DNA of 30,512 bases, taken from IMG/VR virus record IMGVR_UViG_3300025327_000120, positions 1 through 30,512 of that record; one strand, written 5' to 3'. The DNA is from a virus. The notes beneath the pieces are model-generated. The model saw only the letters and a list, made by a program, of their open reading frames with translations, made no database searches and was not told where the DNA came from. Positions 13,621 through 21,472 of the stretch are shown here, one piece after another. The translations under genes and the position numbers were made by a program. How positions within the stretch are numbered: position 1 is the first letter of the stretch; every line of letters starts with the position of its first letter.

Positions 13621-14664
13621 ATGGCTTTCCTAGATCCTGTCAACACCATCGCGACGAAGAGAATCGTCCCTGGTGTCGTGGATCTCGTGTTTAAGAATGA
13701 CCCTCTCCTGGCGTTCTTCCGGCGTAACAGCCTGATGCGCTATGAGGGTGGGCCTTCTTGGCAGGAGAACTTCATGTACGGGATCAGCAACGTTGCGGCC
13801 TACGCGCCGGGTGATACGTTTGATATCGCCCAGATTCAGCTGGCCACCGGGACGACTGTTACCCCCCGGTACTACAACGTTCCTGTTCCTGCGTATCTTG
13901 AGAAGATCAAGATTGAGATGAATGGACCGCAGGCGGTTTTCGATTACGTCGATCTCCTCCTCCAGAACGCGGCCCTCACCATGAGCGCAAAGCTCGCGTC
14001 TGATGCTTACAAGCACGGACAGAACGTGGGCACGAACCGGACCTTGAACATCAATGGTCTGGAAGAGGCCCTGAATGATGGAACCAACACTGGTCCATCG
14101 GGTTCGACCTTTGCCTCCTACCTGAGCCTGACGCGTAATGACGCGAACATCGGCTCTGCGCTGAACAGCCCCATGACTGGCCCCACGGCCAACCTGGCGG
14201 GTGCACTCAGCTACCCCAAGCTTGAGCAGGCGTATAACTCGGTTGTGGTGGGTCAGGAATCTCCGGATCTCCTGGTGACCACGAACCTCGGGTTGTCCTA
14301 CATCAAGATGGTCTTCCAGTCCCAGCAGCGCTTTGAGAAGTCGGATGTGGATTTCGGCTTCCAGGGCATCAAGTTCAACGGCTCGGTGATCGTGCAGTCG
14401 CAGTACTGCCCCGGCACGGCCACGCCGTCGACTGCTGAGACGAACAAGTTGGGCCTCTCGGCTCTCGCTGGCGAGACCCTCTGGATCCTCAACACGAAGT
14501 ATTTCCGCTTCTACGTGAGCACTGACCCTCTGTACGGGTTCGGGTTCACTGGGTTCGTCCCGGCGCAGAATAACTCCGTGGTGGCGGGTCACTATCGGTT
14601 CGCGGGAAACCTCACTTGCACCGGCCCCCGGTACAGCCGAGTGCTCTTTGGCATCACCTCTTAG
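13621..14664 (+). CDS. Major capsid protein, HK97-like
   Basis: The 347-residue product follows the scaffold gene and has the composition of a capsid subunit. The N-terminal arm (residues 1-40) is followed by a KNDPLLAFFRRNSLMRYEGG segment, then an A-domain-like region with QSQQRFEKSDVDFGFQGIKFNGSVI and a final FAGNLTCTGPRYSRVLFGI. There is no visible protease or delta-domain; the separate scaffold gene would serve that job. CAGGAG at good spacing precedes ATG 13621. The HK97 fold is inferred because it is near universal in tailed phages. A 348-residue reading frame on the opposite strand is a shadow of the codon pattern. Confidence 0.82.
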   Translation: MAFLDPVNTIATKRIVPGVVDLVFKNDPLLAFFRRNSLMRYEGGPSWQENFMYGISNVAAYAPGDTFDIAQIQLATGTTVTPRYYNVPVPAYLEKIKIEMNGPQAVFDYVDLLLQNAALTMSAKLASDAYKHGQNVGTNRTLNINGLEEALNDGTNTGPSGSTFASYLSLTRNDANIGSALNSPMTGPTANLAGALSYPKLEQAYNSVVVGQESPDLLVTTNLGLSYIKMVFQSQQRFEKSDVDFGFQGIKFNGSVIVQSQYCPGTATPSTAETNKLGLSALAGETLWILNTKYFRFYVSTDPLYGFGFTGFVPAQNNSVVAGHYRFAGNLTCTGPRYSRVLFGITS

Positions 14665-14675
14665 GAGATCAAGCA

Positions 14676-15242
14676 ATGGCTGGAAATCTTAGAGAAGAGG
14701 GCCTCTACATCCAGACGGGGAATCCGTTCTCCGTCAATGAAGTGAGCCCCCAGTTTGCCCCTGGTCAGTTGGGCAAGGTGAGCGCCTTCAGCAACGCTGG
14801 TAACGAGAACGGTGTCAGTGGTGAGGTTGGCATTCTGGTTCAGAATGTCCAGCGCTACGCGACTGATACTGTTGCTGTCATCCAGGGTGGTCTTGCCTTC
14901 TGGCAGGACATGGATAACTTCGTCGTGACTGGTGAGCCGGCCAACGCGATTGGCGGCACTACCGAGCCGATCCCTGCGGGGATTTGGGGCGGGACGCTTC
15001 CGGCGGCTGGGAATATCGGTTTCATCCAGGTCGCTGGGGTTGCCCCTGGACGGTTCGCTGACTCCACTTCGGTGGCAACGGTTGGTAAGAACCTGATCTG
15101 GGCGACCAATCATCAGTTGAAGCAGGCCGGCACGCAGGATTCGGACTCTCCTGTTGTGGCTGTTCTGAAGACGCTGAACACGGCGACGACTACGAACATC
15201 TCGGCTGAGGTGCTCCTGAATCTGCCTGTGCACACTTGGTAA
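14676..15242 (+). CDS. Capsid-accessory structural protein, 188 aa
   Basis: The gene starts 11 nt after the capsid stop with TAGGAGATC as ribosome site. The protein is Gly/Ala/Val rich with alternating strands (GEVGILVQNVQRYATDTVAVIQGG, split by turns) and no enzyme motif. Its position right after the capsid gene suggests a decoration or cement protein binding the outside of the shell. The reading from 14616 was rejected because it overlaps the capsid end and lacks a ribosome site. Confidence 0.6.
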   Translation: MAGNLREEGLYIQTGNPFSVNEVSPQFAPGQLGKVSAFSNAGNENGVSGEVGILVQNVQRYATDTVAVIQGGLAFWQDMDNFVVTGEPANAIGGTTEPIPAGIWGGTLPAAGNIGFIQVAGVAPGRFADSTSVATVGKNLIWATNHQLKQAGTQDSDSPVVAVLKTLNTATTTNISAEVLLNLPVHTW

Positions 15243-15253
15243 GGGGGTAAGAC

Positions 15254-15811
15254 ATGGCTTCAACTGTGTCTAATCTTGTCCGCGATAACGCGGGCAGCCT
15301 CCGCCTGCACAGCGGGGTCGTGACTCTCGGTACGTATGCCACTGGTGGCATCGCGCTGAGCGCCGACCAAGTGGGCTTGAGCAAGATCAAGCACATCAAT
15401 CTCCACCCCACGGGTGGGCTGGTGTTCACCTATAACTACACCACCGGGAAGGTGCTGGCGTATCAGGGGGGTGGATTCACACCCTCCGGCACGATCGTGG
15501 CCACTGCTGGTGCGCTTACTGCGACTGCGCAGAAGCCTGCGTTCGTGATCGCATCGGGAACGCCGTTGACGGATGGCGCGCTCTTCGTAGACACCACTGG
15601 TGCCGCGGCAAAGGTGGTTGGTTCGACGGCAATTACTGTTGATTTGACAATCAGCTCGACCAACTCCCCTGTGGCGGCACCGGCGGTTGCGGTGACGGCG
15701 GCCGATCCGACTGCGGCCTTCAGTGGCACGGCGGTCGGTGCGGCGGTCTTCACTGAGCTGGGTGCGGTTGACCCAGGCGTGAGCATCAACTTCGAGGCGC
15801 TGGGGTACTAG
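15254..15811 (+). CDS. Structural protein, 185 aa
   Basis: AAGGGGGTAAG precedes ATG 15254. The N-terminal half has a strand-rich region with HINLHPTGGLVFTYNYTTGKVLAYQGG, a pattern seen in small virion proteins encoded after the capsid gene in environmental phages. The C-terminal half is Ala/Val/Thr rich and repetitive (VAAPAVAVTAADPTAAF). A head decoration or completion role is inferred. The stop overlaps the GTG start of the glycosyltransferase-like gene (TAGTG). Confidence 0.6.
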   Translation: MASTVSNLVRDNAGSLRLHSGVVTLGTYATGGIALSADQVGLSKIKHINLHPTGGLVFTYNYTTGKVLAYQGGGFTPSGTIVATAGALTATAQKPAFVIASGTPLTDGALFVDTTGAAAKVVGSTAITVDLTISSTNSPVAAPAVAVTAADPTAAFSGTAVGAAVFTELGAVDPGVSINFEALGY

Positions 15812-16608
15812 TGCAACCTGCACACGTTGTGGTGTGCTTTCATCATTGGGGCCTTGTCAGTGGTAGGTTCTGCTTCTCGCTCGCAAGGGCGGTGGCATAT
15901 GAAGGGAATCGGATTGCGAGAGTAATCGACCTCCCCTCACCCTACACTGACGAGGCCCGCGACAAACTAGTCGGGGCCTTCCTGGCAGTTGAAGGAGAGC
16001 CTCGCTACATGCTGATGGTTGATGCGGACATCGAGTTTGACAAGGATGCCATTAGCAAGACAATGTGGGTTGCCTTGAATCATGATGCGGATGTCGTCTG
16101 GGGGAACTATGCCCTAGGCGATTTCCGTAACTCTCTCTTCCGGAAGGATGAGAATAGCGATCTGGCGGTGTGTGTCGATGACATGCAGCCGGATATGATT
16201 TATCACAACGTCTACGCCGGCGGGACTGGATGGGCTCTCATAGACAGACGGATCCTGCTGAAAATGAAGGACATCTACCCCGAGCCGTGGCATTGGTTTG
16301 AACGTGACGTGACGGGTGGCCCTGGTGGGGTTGTCTTGAAGCTTGGTGAGGATATCTCCTTCGGCCGTAGGGTTTACAAGGCCGGCGGCAAGCAAGTTGG
16401 CTACACGGGCATTCATCTCTACCACCACAAGAACCAGCCCATCGTTCCGCTCTTCATGAAGGGCGCGATTGAGGGGGTTGGGAGAAAGGTGCTAAACGCG
16501 AGTGGAACTCCTTCTGGGCTGCGGGATGAATCGGTCAAAGAAGCTGTCCCTTCCGAATCGGGAGGGGTGGTTGGATCTGGTGACTCTGGATCTCAATCAG
16601 CAGCATAG
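15811..16608 (+). CDS. Glycosyltransferase-like protein (GT-A, DxD)
   Basis: The 265-residue protein has an N-terminal nucleotide-sugar fold pattern (HVVVCFHHWGLVSGRF, then RARVIDLPSP-like strand), a metal-binding DAD at 71-73 in the strand YMLMVDADIEF, a GGTGWALIDRR acceptor-side segment (137-147) and GEDISFGRRVYKAGG (179-193). A following HLYHHK histidine cluster fits the usual late His of GT-A enzymes. Such enzymes transfer a sugar from a nucleotide donor. The target could be a virion protein, DNA base or host surface sugar. The GTG start overlaps the upstream stop. The last ~36 residues are low-complexity Ser/Gly and overprint the next gene. Confidence 0.7.
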   Translation: MQPAHVVVCFHHWGLVSGRFCFSLARAVAYEGNRIARVIDLPSPYTDEARDKLVGAFLAVEGEPRYMLMVDADIEFDKDAISKTMWVALNHDADVVWGNYALGDFRNSLFRKDENSDLAVCVDDMQPDMIYHNVYAGGTGWALIDRRILLKMKDIYPEPWHWFERDVTGGPGGVVLKLGEDISFGRRVYKAGGKQVGYTGIHLYHHKNQPIVPLFMKGAIEGVGRKVLNASGTPSGLRDESVKEAVPSESGGVVGSGDSGSQSAA

Positions 16609-17002
16609 ACCTGATGTTGTGTTTGATCTCAACATCCCGAGCCTCCCATTTCGTGATGAGAGTGCCGATGAGATCCACGCCTATGATGTCCTAGAGCACT
16701 GTGGCAGACAGGGTGACTGGAAGTTCTTCTTTGACCAGTTCACCGACTTCCACCGGGTGCTCAAGCCTGATGGGACGCTCCACGCCATCTGCCCTTCGTG
16801 GAAGAGCATGTGGGCTTGGGGAGACCCGAGCCACACGAGGGTTCTGACTCAGGGCTCTCTTGTGTTCTTGATGCAGGATAGCTACAAGACTGTGGGTGTC
16901 AGCCCAATGAGTGACTTCAGATTCTGCTACAAGGTGGACTTCGCACCAGTCGTGGTGCATGATGATGAGGATCGCTTCTACTTCATCCTGAGGAAGAAGT
17001 GA
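16502..17002 (+). CDS. Class I SAM-dependent methyltransferase-like protein
   Basis: The 166-residue product shows a shortened SAM-binding motif at its N-terminus (LLLGCG, 3-8), an acidic strand end at D30 (VTLDLN), VVFDLN...LPF (39-50), a central ADEIHAYDVLEH (55-66) and VLKPDGTLHAICPSW (86-100). This is the order of the Methyltransf_11-like family. The GDPSHTRVLT segment (107-116) is typical of phage members. The start is GTG 16502; the SAM motif begins two residues later, so there is little room for another start. It overlaps the glycosyltransferase-like gene by 107 nt. Substrate unknown: sugar, protein or DNA are all possible. Confidence 0.75.
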   Translation: MELLLGCGMNRSKKLSLPNREGWLDLVTLDLNQQHRPDVVFDLNIPSLPFRDESADEIHAYDVLEHCGRQGDWKFFFDQFTDFHRVLKPDGTLHAICPSWKSMWAWGDPSHTRVLTQGSLVFLMQDSYKTVGVSPMSDFRFCYKVDFAPVVVHDDEDRFYFILRKK

Positions 17003-17976
17003 GCGACGCCAACTTTGAAGGTCTCTGGAAACGCCTGCGGGTCTTTGCGCCCGAGGCGCCAATTCCCCTCGTGCAGGAGTTTGTGAACACTGCCTATTCG
17101 AGGGCGCTGGCTTATCATCTGTGGAATGACCTTCGAGGGCAGAGCGCGGCGCAGGTGCCAGCGCTGTACAACACTGGGAACGTCACCGTTGTCCAGGGCT
17201 CTGCTACCGTGACTGGTGTGAATGGTGCAGCCTTCACCACGGCGATGATCAATCGGCAGTTCTTCACTGGCGCGGGCACAGTGGCGGACCCATCCTCCAC
17301 TGGGACACTTGCACCGTACTACACCATCATCGCCCGGCCGGATGCGACCACCCTGACCTTGGATCGCCCCTATGAGAAGCCCACTGACGCGACGGGGGAT
17401 CTGACCTACTCGATCCTCCAGGTCTATATTGAGATGCCTTCGGACTTCTTGAGATTCGAGTCCATCGTGGACATCGACAACAACTGGAAGTTGCACACCA
17501 ATTTCCGGCAGGAGCAGATCAACATCTGGGATGCGAAGCGCTCTGTGAGTGGGACCACGTGGATCGTGGCGAGTGCGCCCCCGAGGTTTCCGAGTGGTGG
17601 TGCGGCGGAGATTCAGAGGTACGAGCTCTGGCCAAAGACCAGCCCTGGACCAAAGACTTTCCCCTTCTGGTACACCAAGAAACCCGCGCTGTTGAGCGCT
17701 GCGACTGATCGTCCGATCTCGCCCATCAGAGGAGATGTCATCAGGAAGGGCGCATTGGCGGAGTTGGCCTGCTGGCCTGGAACGGGCACTAGCCCGAATC
17801 CGTACTTCAATCTAGACCTTCACGTGAGGCTGGATAAGGAATTCACCGATGGCCTCGACCACCTGGTGAGAGAAGATAATGAGCGCTCCCAGCGCGCTGT
17901 TTGGTATGAAGACTGGGAGGGTGTGCCCTATGCGCCGATTGACGCGCGCTACTTGCAGACCCATGATGTGTTCTAA
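16999..17976 (+). CDS. Head-tail adaptor (connector)-like protein, 325 aa
   Basis: The N-terminus is helical (FEGLWKRLRVFAPEAPIPLVQEFVNTAYSRALAYHLWNDL, split by prolines). A beta-rich insertion of about 90 residues follows (VTVVQGSATVTGV... LTLDRPYEKP). The core then resembles phage connector proteins (VYIEMPSDFLRFESIVDIDNNW; RYELWPKTSPGPKTFPFWYTKKPALL). The final third is helical. Proteins of this layout dock under the portal and hold the tail. The GTG start overlaps the methyltransferase stop by 4 nt. Two further proteins of similar layout lie downstream (20468 and 22426). Confidence 0.6.
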   Translation: MSDANFEGLWKRLRVFAPEAPIPLVQEFVNTAYSRALAYHLWNDLRGQSAAQVPALYNTGNVTVVQGSATVTGVNGAAFTTAMINRQFFTGAGTVADPSSTGTLAPYYTIIARPDATTLTLDRPYEKPTDATGDLTYSILQVYIEMPSDFLRFESIVDIDNNWKLHTNFRQEQINIWDAKRSVSGTTWIVASAPPRFPSGGAAEIQRYELWPKTSPGPKTFPFWYTKKPALLSAATDRPISPIRGDVIRKGALAELACWPGTGTSPNPYFNLDLHVRLDKEFTDGLDHLVREDNERSQRAVWYEDWEGVPYAPIDARYLQTHDVF

Positions 17977-17987
17977 GGAGAACTCAA

Positions 17988-18182
17988 ATGCCTGATCTTG
18001 GACTGAAGAGCCCGTTCAAGGATGCGTGGAAGAAGGATCACTCTGGAAAGGGTGACGACTCCCCGCGCGAGTTGAAGGGTGACGTGGATGTGAGTGGCGC
18101 GAAGGCGGTTATCGGAGTGCCGATTGGCGACGCCGATGAGGCGCTCTTTGATTGCCTGGATCACTATAGCGGACAGAAGTAA
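17988..18182 (+). CDS. Hypothetical acidic/basic small protein, 64 aa
   Basis: AAGGAGAACTC precedes ATG 17988. The sequence is polar, with alternating Lys/Asp stretches (KKDHSGKGDDSPRELKGDVD) and a C-terminal half with an IGVPIGDADEALFDCLDHY segment. There is no recognisable motif. The gene lies between an adaptor-like and a small beta-rich structural gene with tight spacing, which argues for a minor virion component. Confidence 0.5.
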   Translation: MPDLGLKSPFKDAWKKDHSGKGDDSPRELKGDVDVSGAKAVIGVPIGDADEALFDCLDHYSGQK

Positions 18183-18191
18183 GGAGCTCCG

Positions 18192-18506
18192 ATGGCTTGG
18201 AATGGTACACAGTATACCATCACCGCAACCGCGGCAAAGCTTAGTACGATCCTTGGCTTGAACGCGGCTGATCTTAAGAGATTCAAGCAGATCGACATTA
18301 AGAACGCTAGTGGAGCGGCGAATGTCCTCTACCTTGGTCCTTCGACGGTGACGAATGTCCCAGCAAACGCCAGGGTGGAGCTGTCGGCCGGACAAGCCTA
18401 CAGTTTCGATCCAGGTGGTGGGGCATTTCATGTCTCTACTGAGGAAATCTTCCTGGTAGGCACTGCAAACGCCGCGAATATTGCCTTCATCTCCCTCTTG
18501 GACTAG
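18192..18506 (+). CDS. Small beta-rich structural protein, paralogue of 6222-6524
   Basis: The 104-residue protein starts with a strand-rich segment (MAWNGTQYTITATAAKL), then FKQIDIKNASGAANVLYLGPSTVT, a loop with L-S-x-G-x-x-Y-x-F-D, and a final EIFLVGTANAANIAFISLLD. The order YLGPSTVT / AGQAY / FLVGT / hydrophobic end matches VFIGRSNVT / RGEAL / FLIGT / hydrophobic end in the protein at 6222-6524. A small decoration or tail-accessory role fits. TAAGGAGCTC precedes ATG 18192. Confidence 0.6.
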   Translation: MAWNGTQYTITATAAKLSTILGLNAADLKRFKQIDIKNASGAANVLYLGPSTVTNVPANARVELSAGQAYSFDPGGGAFHVSTEEIFLVGTANAANIAFISLLD

Positions 18507-18508
18507 GT

Positions 18509-19270
18509 ATGCCTTATAACTACGGGGGATTCAGAGGCGGGTATTCGTCTGTATCTGCAGCGGATCCAAATGCGGACCTAAAGGCTCTCGTGGATGTTTA
18601 CTGGAAGTATGATGAGTTTAGTGACGGCTCCGCTCCAGTTACACGTCTTGACTCTGGGCCAAATGGTATCCATCTGACTGACAATAACACCACCCCGAGT
18701 GGCACCGGACATGTCTATTCGAATGCAGCTAGTTTTGTTGGGGCAAATCAAGAGTTCTTCAGCCATGCAAATCATTCAGTGTTAGACAAAGGTGATGAAG
18801 ATTTCACGTGGGTTTTTTGGATTAACTTTGCTAACCTCACCGGAACACAGTTCTGTGTGGCCAAGGACGTGACCGCCAGTGGTTTCTCCGGGGACTACTC
18901 TATCTGGTTGGATAATGTGACAGATCGAATGGTTGTTGGTTATAGCACTGGACCGGCAGCAGAGAAGTTCGCAGTGGATGCGAACTTTGGTCCACTCACA
19001 GCAAGCACGTGGTATATGGTTTCTGGCGGGTATGATTCCGTCCGGCAACGTGGGTTTGTTCGAGTGAATACTTCAATCATCACAGAGACTACTGTAGGGA
19101 TACATACAACCGCGAACACTGACCCATTCAAGTATGGACGGCGTAACTTTGCTGGAGCGCCCTCCTTTGTTACTGCCAGTTCAGGTCCAGTTGCGTTGTA
19201 TCATGCTGTTCTTAGTGACAGTCAGAATACACGTCTCTGGAACGGTGGCGCAGGATTGGCCCTCTACTAA
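18509..19270 (+). CDS. LamG/concanavalin-like lectin-type protein
   Basis: The 253-residue product has the strand pattern of the Laminin G / concanavalin A-like fold: FTWVFWINFANLTGTQFCVAKD (split strands near 97-118), YSIWLDNVTDRMVVGY, ASTWYMVSGGYDSVRQRGFVRV and a terminal VALYHAVLSDSQNTRLWNGG. Such domains in phages usually bind host surface sugars or decorate the virion. No catalytic residues are seen. The ATG is 2 nt after the upstream stop. A second lectin-type protein lies at 23549-24262. Confidence 0.72.
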   Translation: MPYNYGGFRGGYSSVSAADPNADLKALVDVYWKYDEFSDGSAPVTRLDSGPNGIHLTDNNTTPSGTGHVYSNAASFVGANQEFFSHANHSVLDKGDEDFTWVFWINFANLTGTQFCVAKDVTASGFSGDYSIWLDNVTDRMVVGYSTGPAAEKFAVDANFGPLTASTWYMVSGGYDSVRQRGFVRVNTSIITETTVGIHTTANTDPFKYGRRNFAGAPSFVTASSGPVALYHAVLSDSQNTRLWNGGAGLALY

Positions 19271-19271
19271 A

Positions 19272-19580
19272 ATGCCCTACATCCCTTGGGACTCAAACGA
19301 TCTCGGCAGCCCCCCTACAGGCGCGTCAACCCTCACCGCAACACCAGGGGACAATCAGGTTAGTCTATCCTGGACAGCTGTCACTGGCGCGGATGGCGGG
19401 TATCGAATCTGGCGGGGATTGGCCTCGGGAGCGGAGACGCCCTTTGCGGTGGAGCCAACTACATCCTATGTTGACTCAACCGCTGTGAATGGGACGACTT
19501 ACTACTACTACGTAACCGCCTTGAATGGATACGGAGATGGCCCGCTTTCCAATGAGGACAGCGCCACTCCGACTCCTTAG
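19272..19580 (+). CDS. Fibronectin type III domain protein, 102 aa
   Basis: The sequence is a single FN3 domain: ASTLTATPGDNQVSLSWTAV, GGYRIWRGL, TSYVDSTAVNGTTYYYYVTALN, then GDGPLSNEDSATP, with the conserved Trp and Tyr in the usual positions. The N-terminal 17 residues are a short polar leader. FN3 domains are common in virion surface proteins and can aid weak carbohydrate contact. ATG 19272 comes one base after the LamG stop, so the two probably make a coupled pair and may act in the same surface structure. Confidence 0.82.
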   Translation: MPYIPWDSNDLGSPPTGASTLTATPGDNQVSLSWTAVTGADGGYRIWRGLASGAETPFAVEPTTSYVDSTAVNGTTYYYYVTALNGYGDGPLSNEDSATPTP

Positions 19581-19589
19581 GAGTTCAAA

Positions 19590-20213
19590 ATGCCTCTCTA
19601 CGATCCAAGAGCCGCCGATCTAGCGCTAATGCCAAACGGTAGACCTACGCCGAGAATATCTGATGGAATGGCAGGAGGGAATATGTATAATCCCGCACCG
19701 CCGTTCCTCGGGGGGATGGTGGGAGGGAACATGTACAACCCTCCTCCTCCGATGCGTGCTCCAATGGCGCCCCCAGTGAAGCCTGCCCCGGCACCTCCTC
19801 AGTTCACGCGACCCATTGATCGCCGGCGTGCAGCGGGAGAGGAGATTGGGGGTCCTGAGATTTCTGGTGTTGTCCCTCCTGGCATGATTCCTGGGGGCGG
19901 TTTTGCTGGGGAGTACTTTCCGCAGCCAGAGCTTCCTTCAGGTGGGCCTGGATCCCTCATCGGCATGCCTCCAATTGCTGCACCTCCGACGGGCGACATC
20001 TCTGGCGTTGCTCGTGGCATAGATCCGAGTGGTGGTGGTGTTAAGGGTCGCGGTTGGGGCAGAGGTCGGCAGGCCGCTGATGCGCTGAAGCGTCGAGGGG
20101 GTAGAGGGAGAAAGCAGACACAAACAAGGTTCGGCTCCTTCCCAAAGAAGGAAGGCGTGATTTCTAATGCTGGTCGAGCTCCAGATGAATCCTGGATGAA
20201 GGGTGGTTACTAA
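19590..20213 (+). CDS. Pro/Gly-rich protein with a duplicated GGNMYNP motif
   Basis: The 207-residue product is low complexity, high in Pro and Gly. GGNMYNP occurs twice within residues 28-52, and a related GGNMW appears in the protein at 27087. A basic stretch (GRGWGRGRQAADALKRRGGRGRKQ) near 152-175 could touch nucleic acid. It is likely disordered. TAGGAGTTC precedes ATG 19590. A linker or internal virion role is possible, but function is unknown. Confidence 0.55.
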   Translation: MPLYDPRAADLALMPNGRPTPRISDGMAGGNMYNPAPPFLGGMVGGNMYNPPPPMRAPMAPPVKPAPAPPQFTRPIDRRRAAGEEIGGPEISGVVPPGMIPGGGFAGEYFPQPELPSGGPGSLIGMPPIAAPPTGDISGVARGIDPSGGGVKGRGWGRGRQAADALKRRGGRGRKQTQTRFGSFPKKEGVISNAGRAPDESWMKGGY

Positions 20214-20468
20214 GTGGCTGAACTAACGGCGGAAGAGTTAAAAGAACGCAAGGCGGGTGCTCCTTTTGGCAAGCGTTCTAAGGCGCAGGAGCATGAGGAC
20301 GTCTTGGCGAAGGAGAAGTTCCAGGATGTCTCTCCCCTAGCGGCGGCTGCGGCGCGTGCTGCGGCGGCGCGGAAGAAGAAGGCTGAGGCGTCGGTGGAGG
20401 AGAAGAAGAAGTCCTCCCTCCCTGCTGGTCTAGCCAAAGCCCTGGCCCGGAGAAAAGAGAAGGCTTAG
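20214..20468 (+). CDS. Lys/Ala-rich helical protein, 84 aa
   Basis: The GTG start follows the previous stop without a gap. The protein is made of helix formers: ELTAEELKERKAG, an alanine-rich run (AAAAARAAAARKKK) and a lysine-rich tail. The charge is strongly positive. It may bind DNA inside the head or help assembly. No family is recognised. It overlaps the next start by one base (TAGTG). Confidence 0.5.
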   Translation: MAELTAEELKERKAGAPFGKRSKAQEHEDVLAKEKFQDVSPLAAAAARAAAARKKKAEASVEEKKKSSLPAGLAKALARRKEKA

Positions 20469-21157
20469 TGGCCAACTACCAGCGCTTCACCCTCTCTCAG
20501 CTAGAAGATATCGTCACGGGCCGAGTTGGGAATAACTCTGTCTTCTGGCTTGAGGGTGAGAAGAAGGATGCCATCAACGAGGCGCTGTGCGTGTGGCAGG
20601 CCATGACGGGGGAGTGGACCTTTGGCTTCTCCATGCCTGTGACGAGTGGACACTTCTATGAGGTGCCTAGACAACTGGTTGGCCTGCAGCGGGTGTTGTG
20701 GACTTCTAGTGGTAATCCTCTAAGTGCAGTGCCCTTGACGGAAATCAGCTTGCCAGAGCTTGACTTTGGATCGCCAGGCTGGGAGAATGTGAGTGGAACG
20801 CCCTTGTACTGGGCGCCTCTGGGGGTGAATAGGGTGGCCTTCTCGCCAGCCCCGCTCGTTGGCGCCATTGTTTACGAGGGCATTCAGGAAGCTCCAGTGT
20901 TGACTAACTCGATCGAATATGTTCAACTAGGCGATGAGGAGTTGACACGAATCACCTCCTATGCACAAGCATACCTAGCGCTGAAGGAGGGGACGAAGGA
21001 GTTTCAGAATGCAGAGGATGAGCTGGGGGAGTTCGTCAAGGCGGCCTCCCTACGGAATGCTCGCCTGAAGTCAACTGCGATGTACAAGTACTACATGGGT
21101 CTTCCTCAACAGGAGAGGGGACGGCCTCAAGAGGTGGAAGGGAGTCCGGGGAGATGA
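20468..21157 (+). CDS. Adaptor/connector-like virion protein, 229 aa
   Basis: The layout is an N-terminal helix (LSQLEDIVTGRV...DAINEALCVWQAM), a central strand region (FYEVPRQLVGLQRVLWTSSGNPL, PLTEISLPELDFGSPGW, VAFSPAPLVGAIVYEG) and a C-terminal helix pair (YAQAYLALKEGTKEFQNAEDELGEFVKAA). The C-terminal half of 22426-23562 has the same order, so the two are likely related. Such proteins form rings under the portal. The GTG start overlaps the previous stop. The stop overlaps the next start (ATGA). Confidence 0.55.
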   Translation: MANYQRFTLSQLEDIVTGRVGNNSVFWLEGEKKDAINEALCVWQAMTGEWTFGFSMPVTSGHFYEVPRQLVGLQRVLWTSSGNPLSAVPLTEISLPELDFGSPGWENVSGTPLYWAPLGVNRVAFSPAPLVGAIVYEGIQEAPVLTNSIEYVQLGDEELTRITSYAQAYLALKEGTKEFQNAEDELGEFVKAASLRNARLKSTAMYKYYMGLPQQERGRPQEVEGSPGR

Positions 21158-21462
21158 ATGAGATTTACGCCATCACCATCACAGAAGATGGCAGGACTAG
21201 GGAAGTACCAGCCTACACCTGTGGACACTGCACTATGGTGGTTGTGCTCAATGCTCAGCGCACGAGAGGGCGCACGGCCTGTGGCGCCTGTGGAAGATGG
21301 TTGTGCGAAAAGAACGAACTTTGTCGAGTGGCATGCACGCCCATACATGCCATGGCGAAGGATCGGTTTCAGGGTGCTGGAAAGTGGGGCCGCCTCGTGA
21401 GCCCTATCATGGGCGGTATCGAAACTGTCGAAGAGGCTCGCAAGAGCGGCTTTGACGTATAG
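21154..21462 (+). CDS. Cysteine-rich zinc-ribbon protein, 102 aa
   Basis: Cysteines at 23/26, 43/46, 51, 57 and 61 (CGHC, CGACGRWLC, C...C) make one or two zinc sites. Similar small phage proteins pair a CGHC knuckle with a CxxC-x4-C knuckle and a helix-rich tail. The C-terminal region (ETVEEARKSGFDV) is helical. ATG 21154 overlaps the previous stop by 4 nt. Function unknown; the coupling to the connector-like gene suggests a late role. Confidence 0.65.
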   Translation: MNEIYAITITEDGRTREVPAYTCGHCTMVVVLNAQRTRGRTACGACGRWLCEKNELCRVACTPIHAMAKDRFQGAGKWGRLVSPIMGGIETVEEARKSGFDV

Positions 21463-21472
21463 GAGAAACTAG

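Noticed and set aside
13630-14676. 348-residue open frame on the minus strand
   Set aside because: It mirrors the capsid gene; the opposite-strand composition (Arg/His rich) is a codon-bias shadow and there is no ribosome site or promoter.
15644-15670. TTGACA inside the 15254-15811 gene
   Set aside because: No -10 box at any normal spacing.
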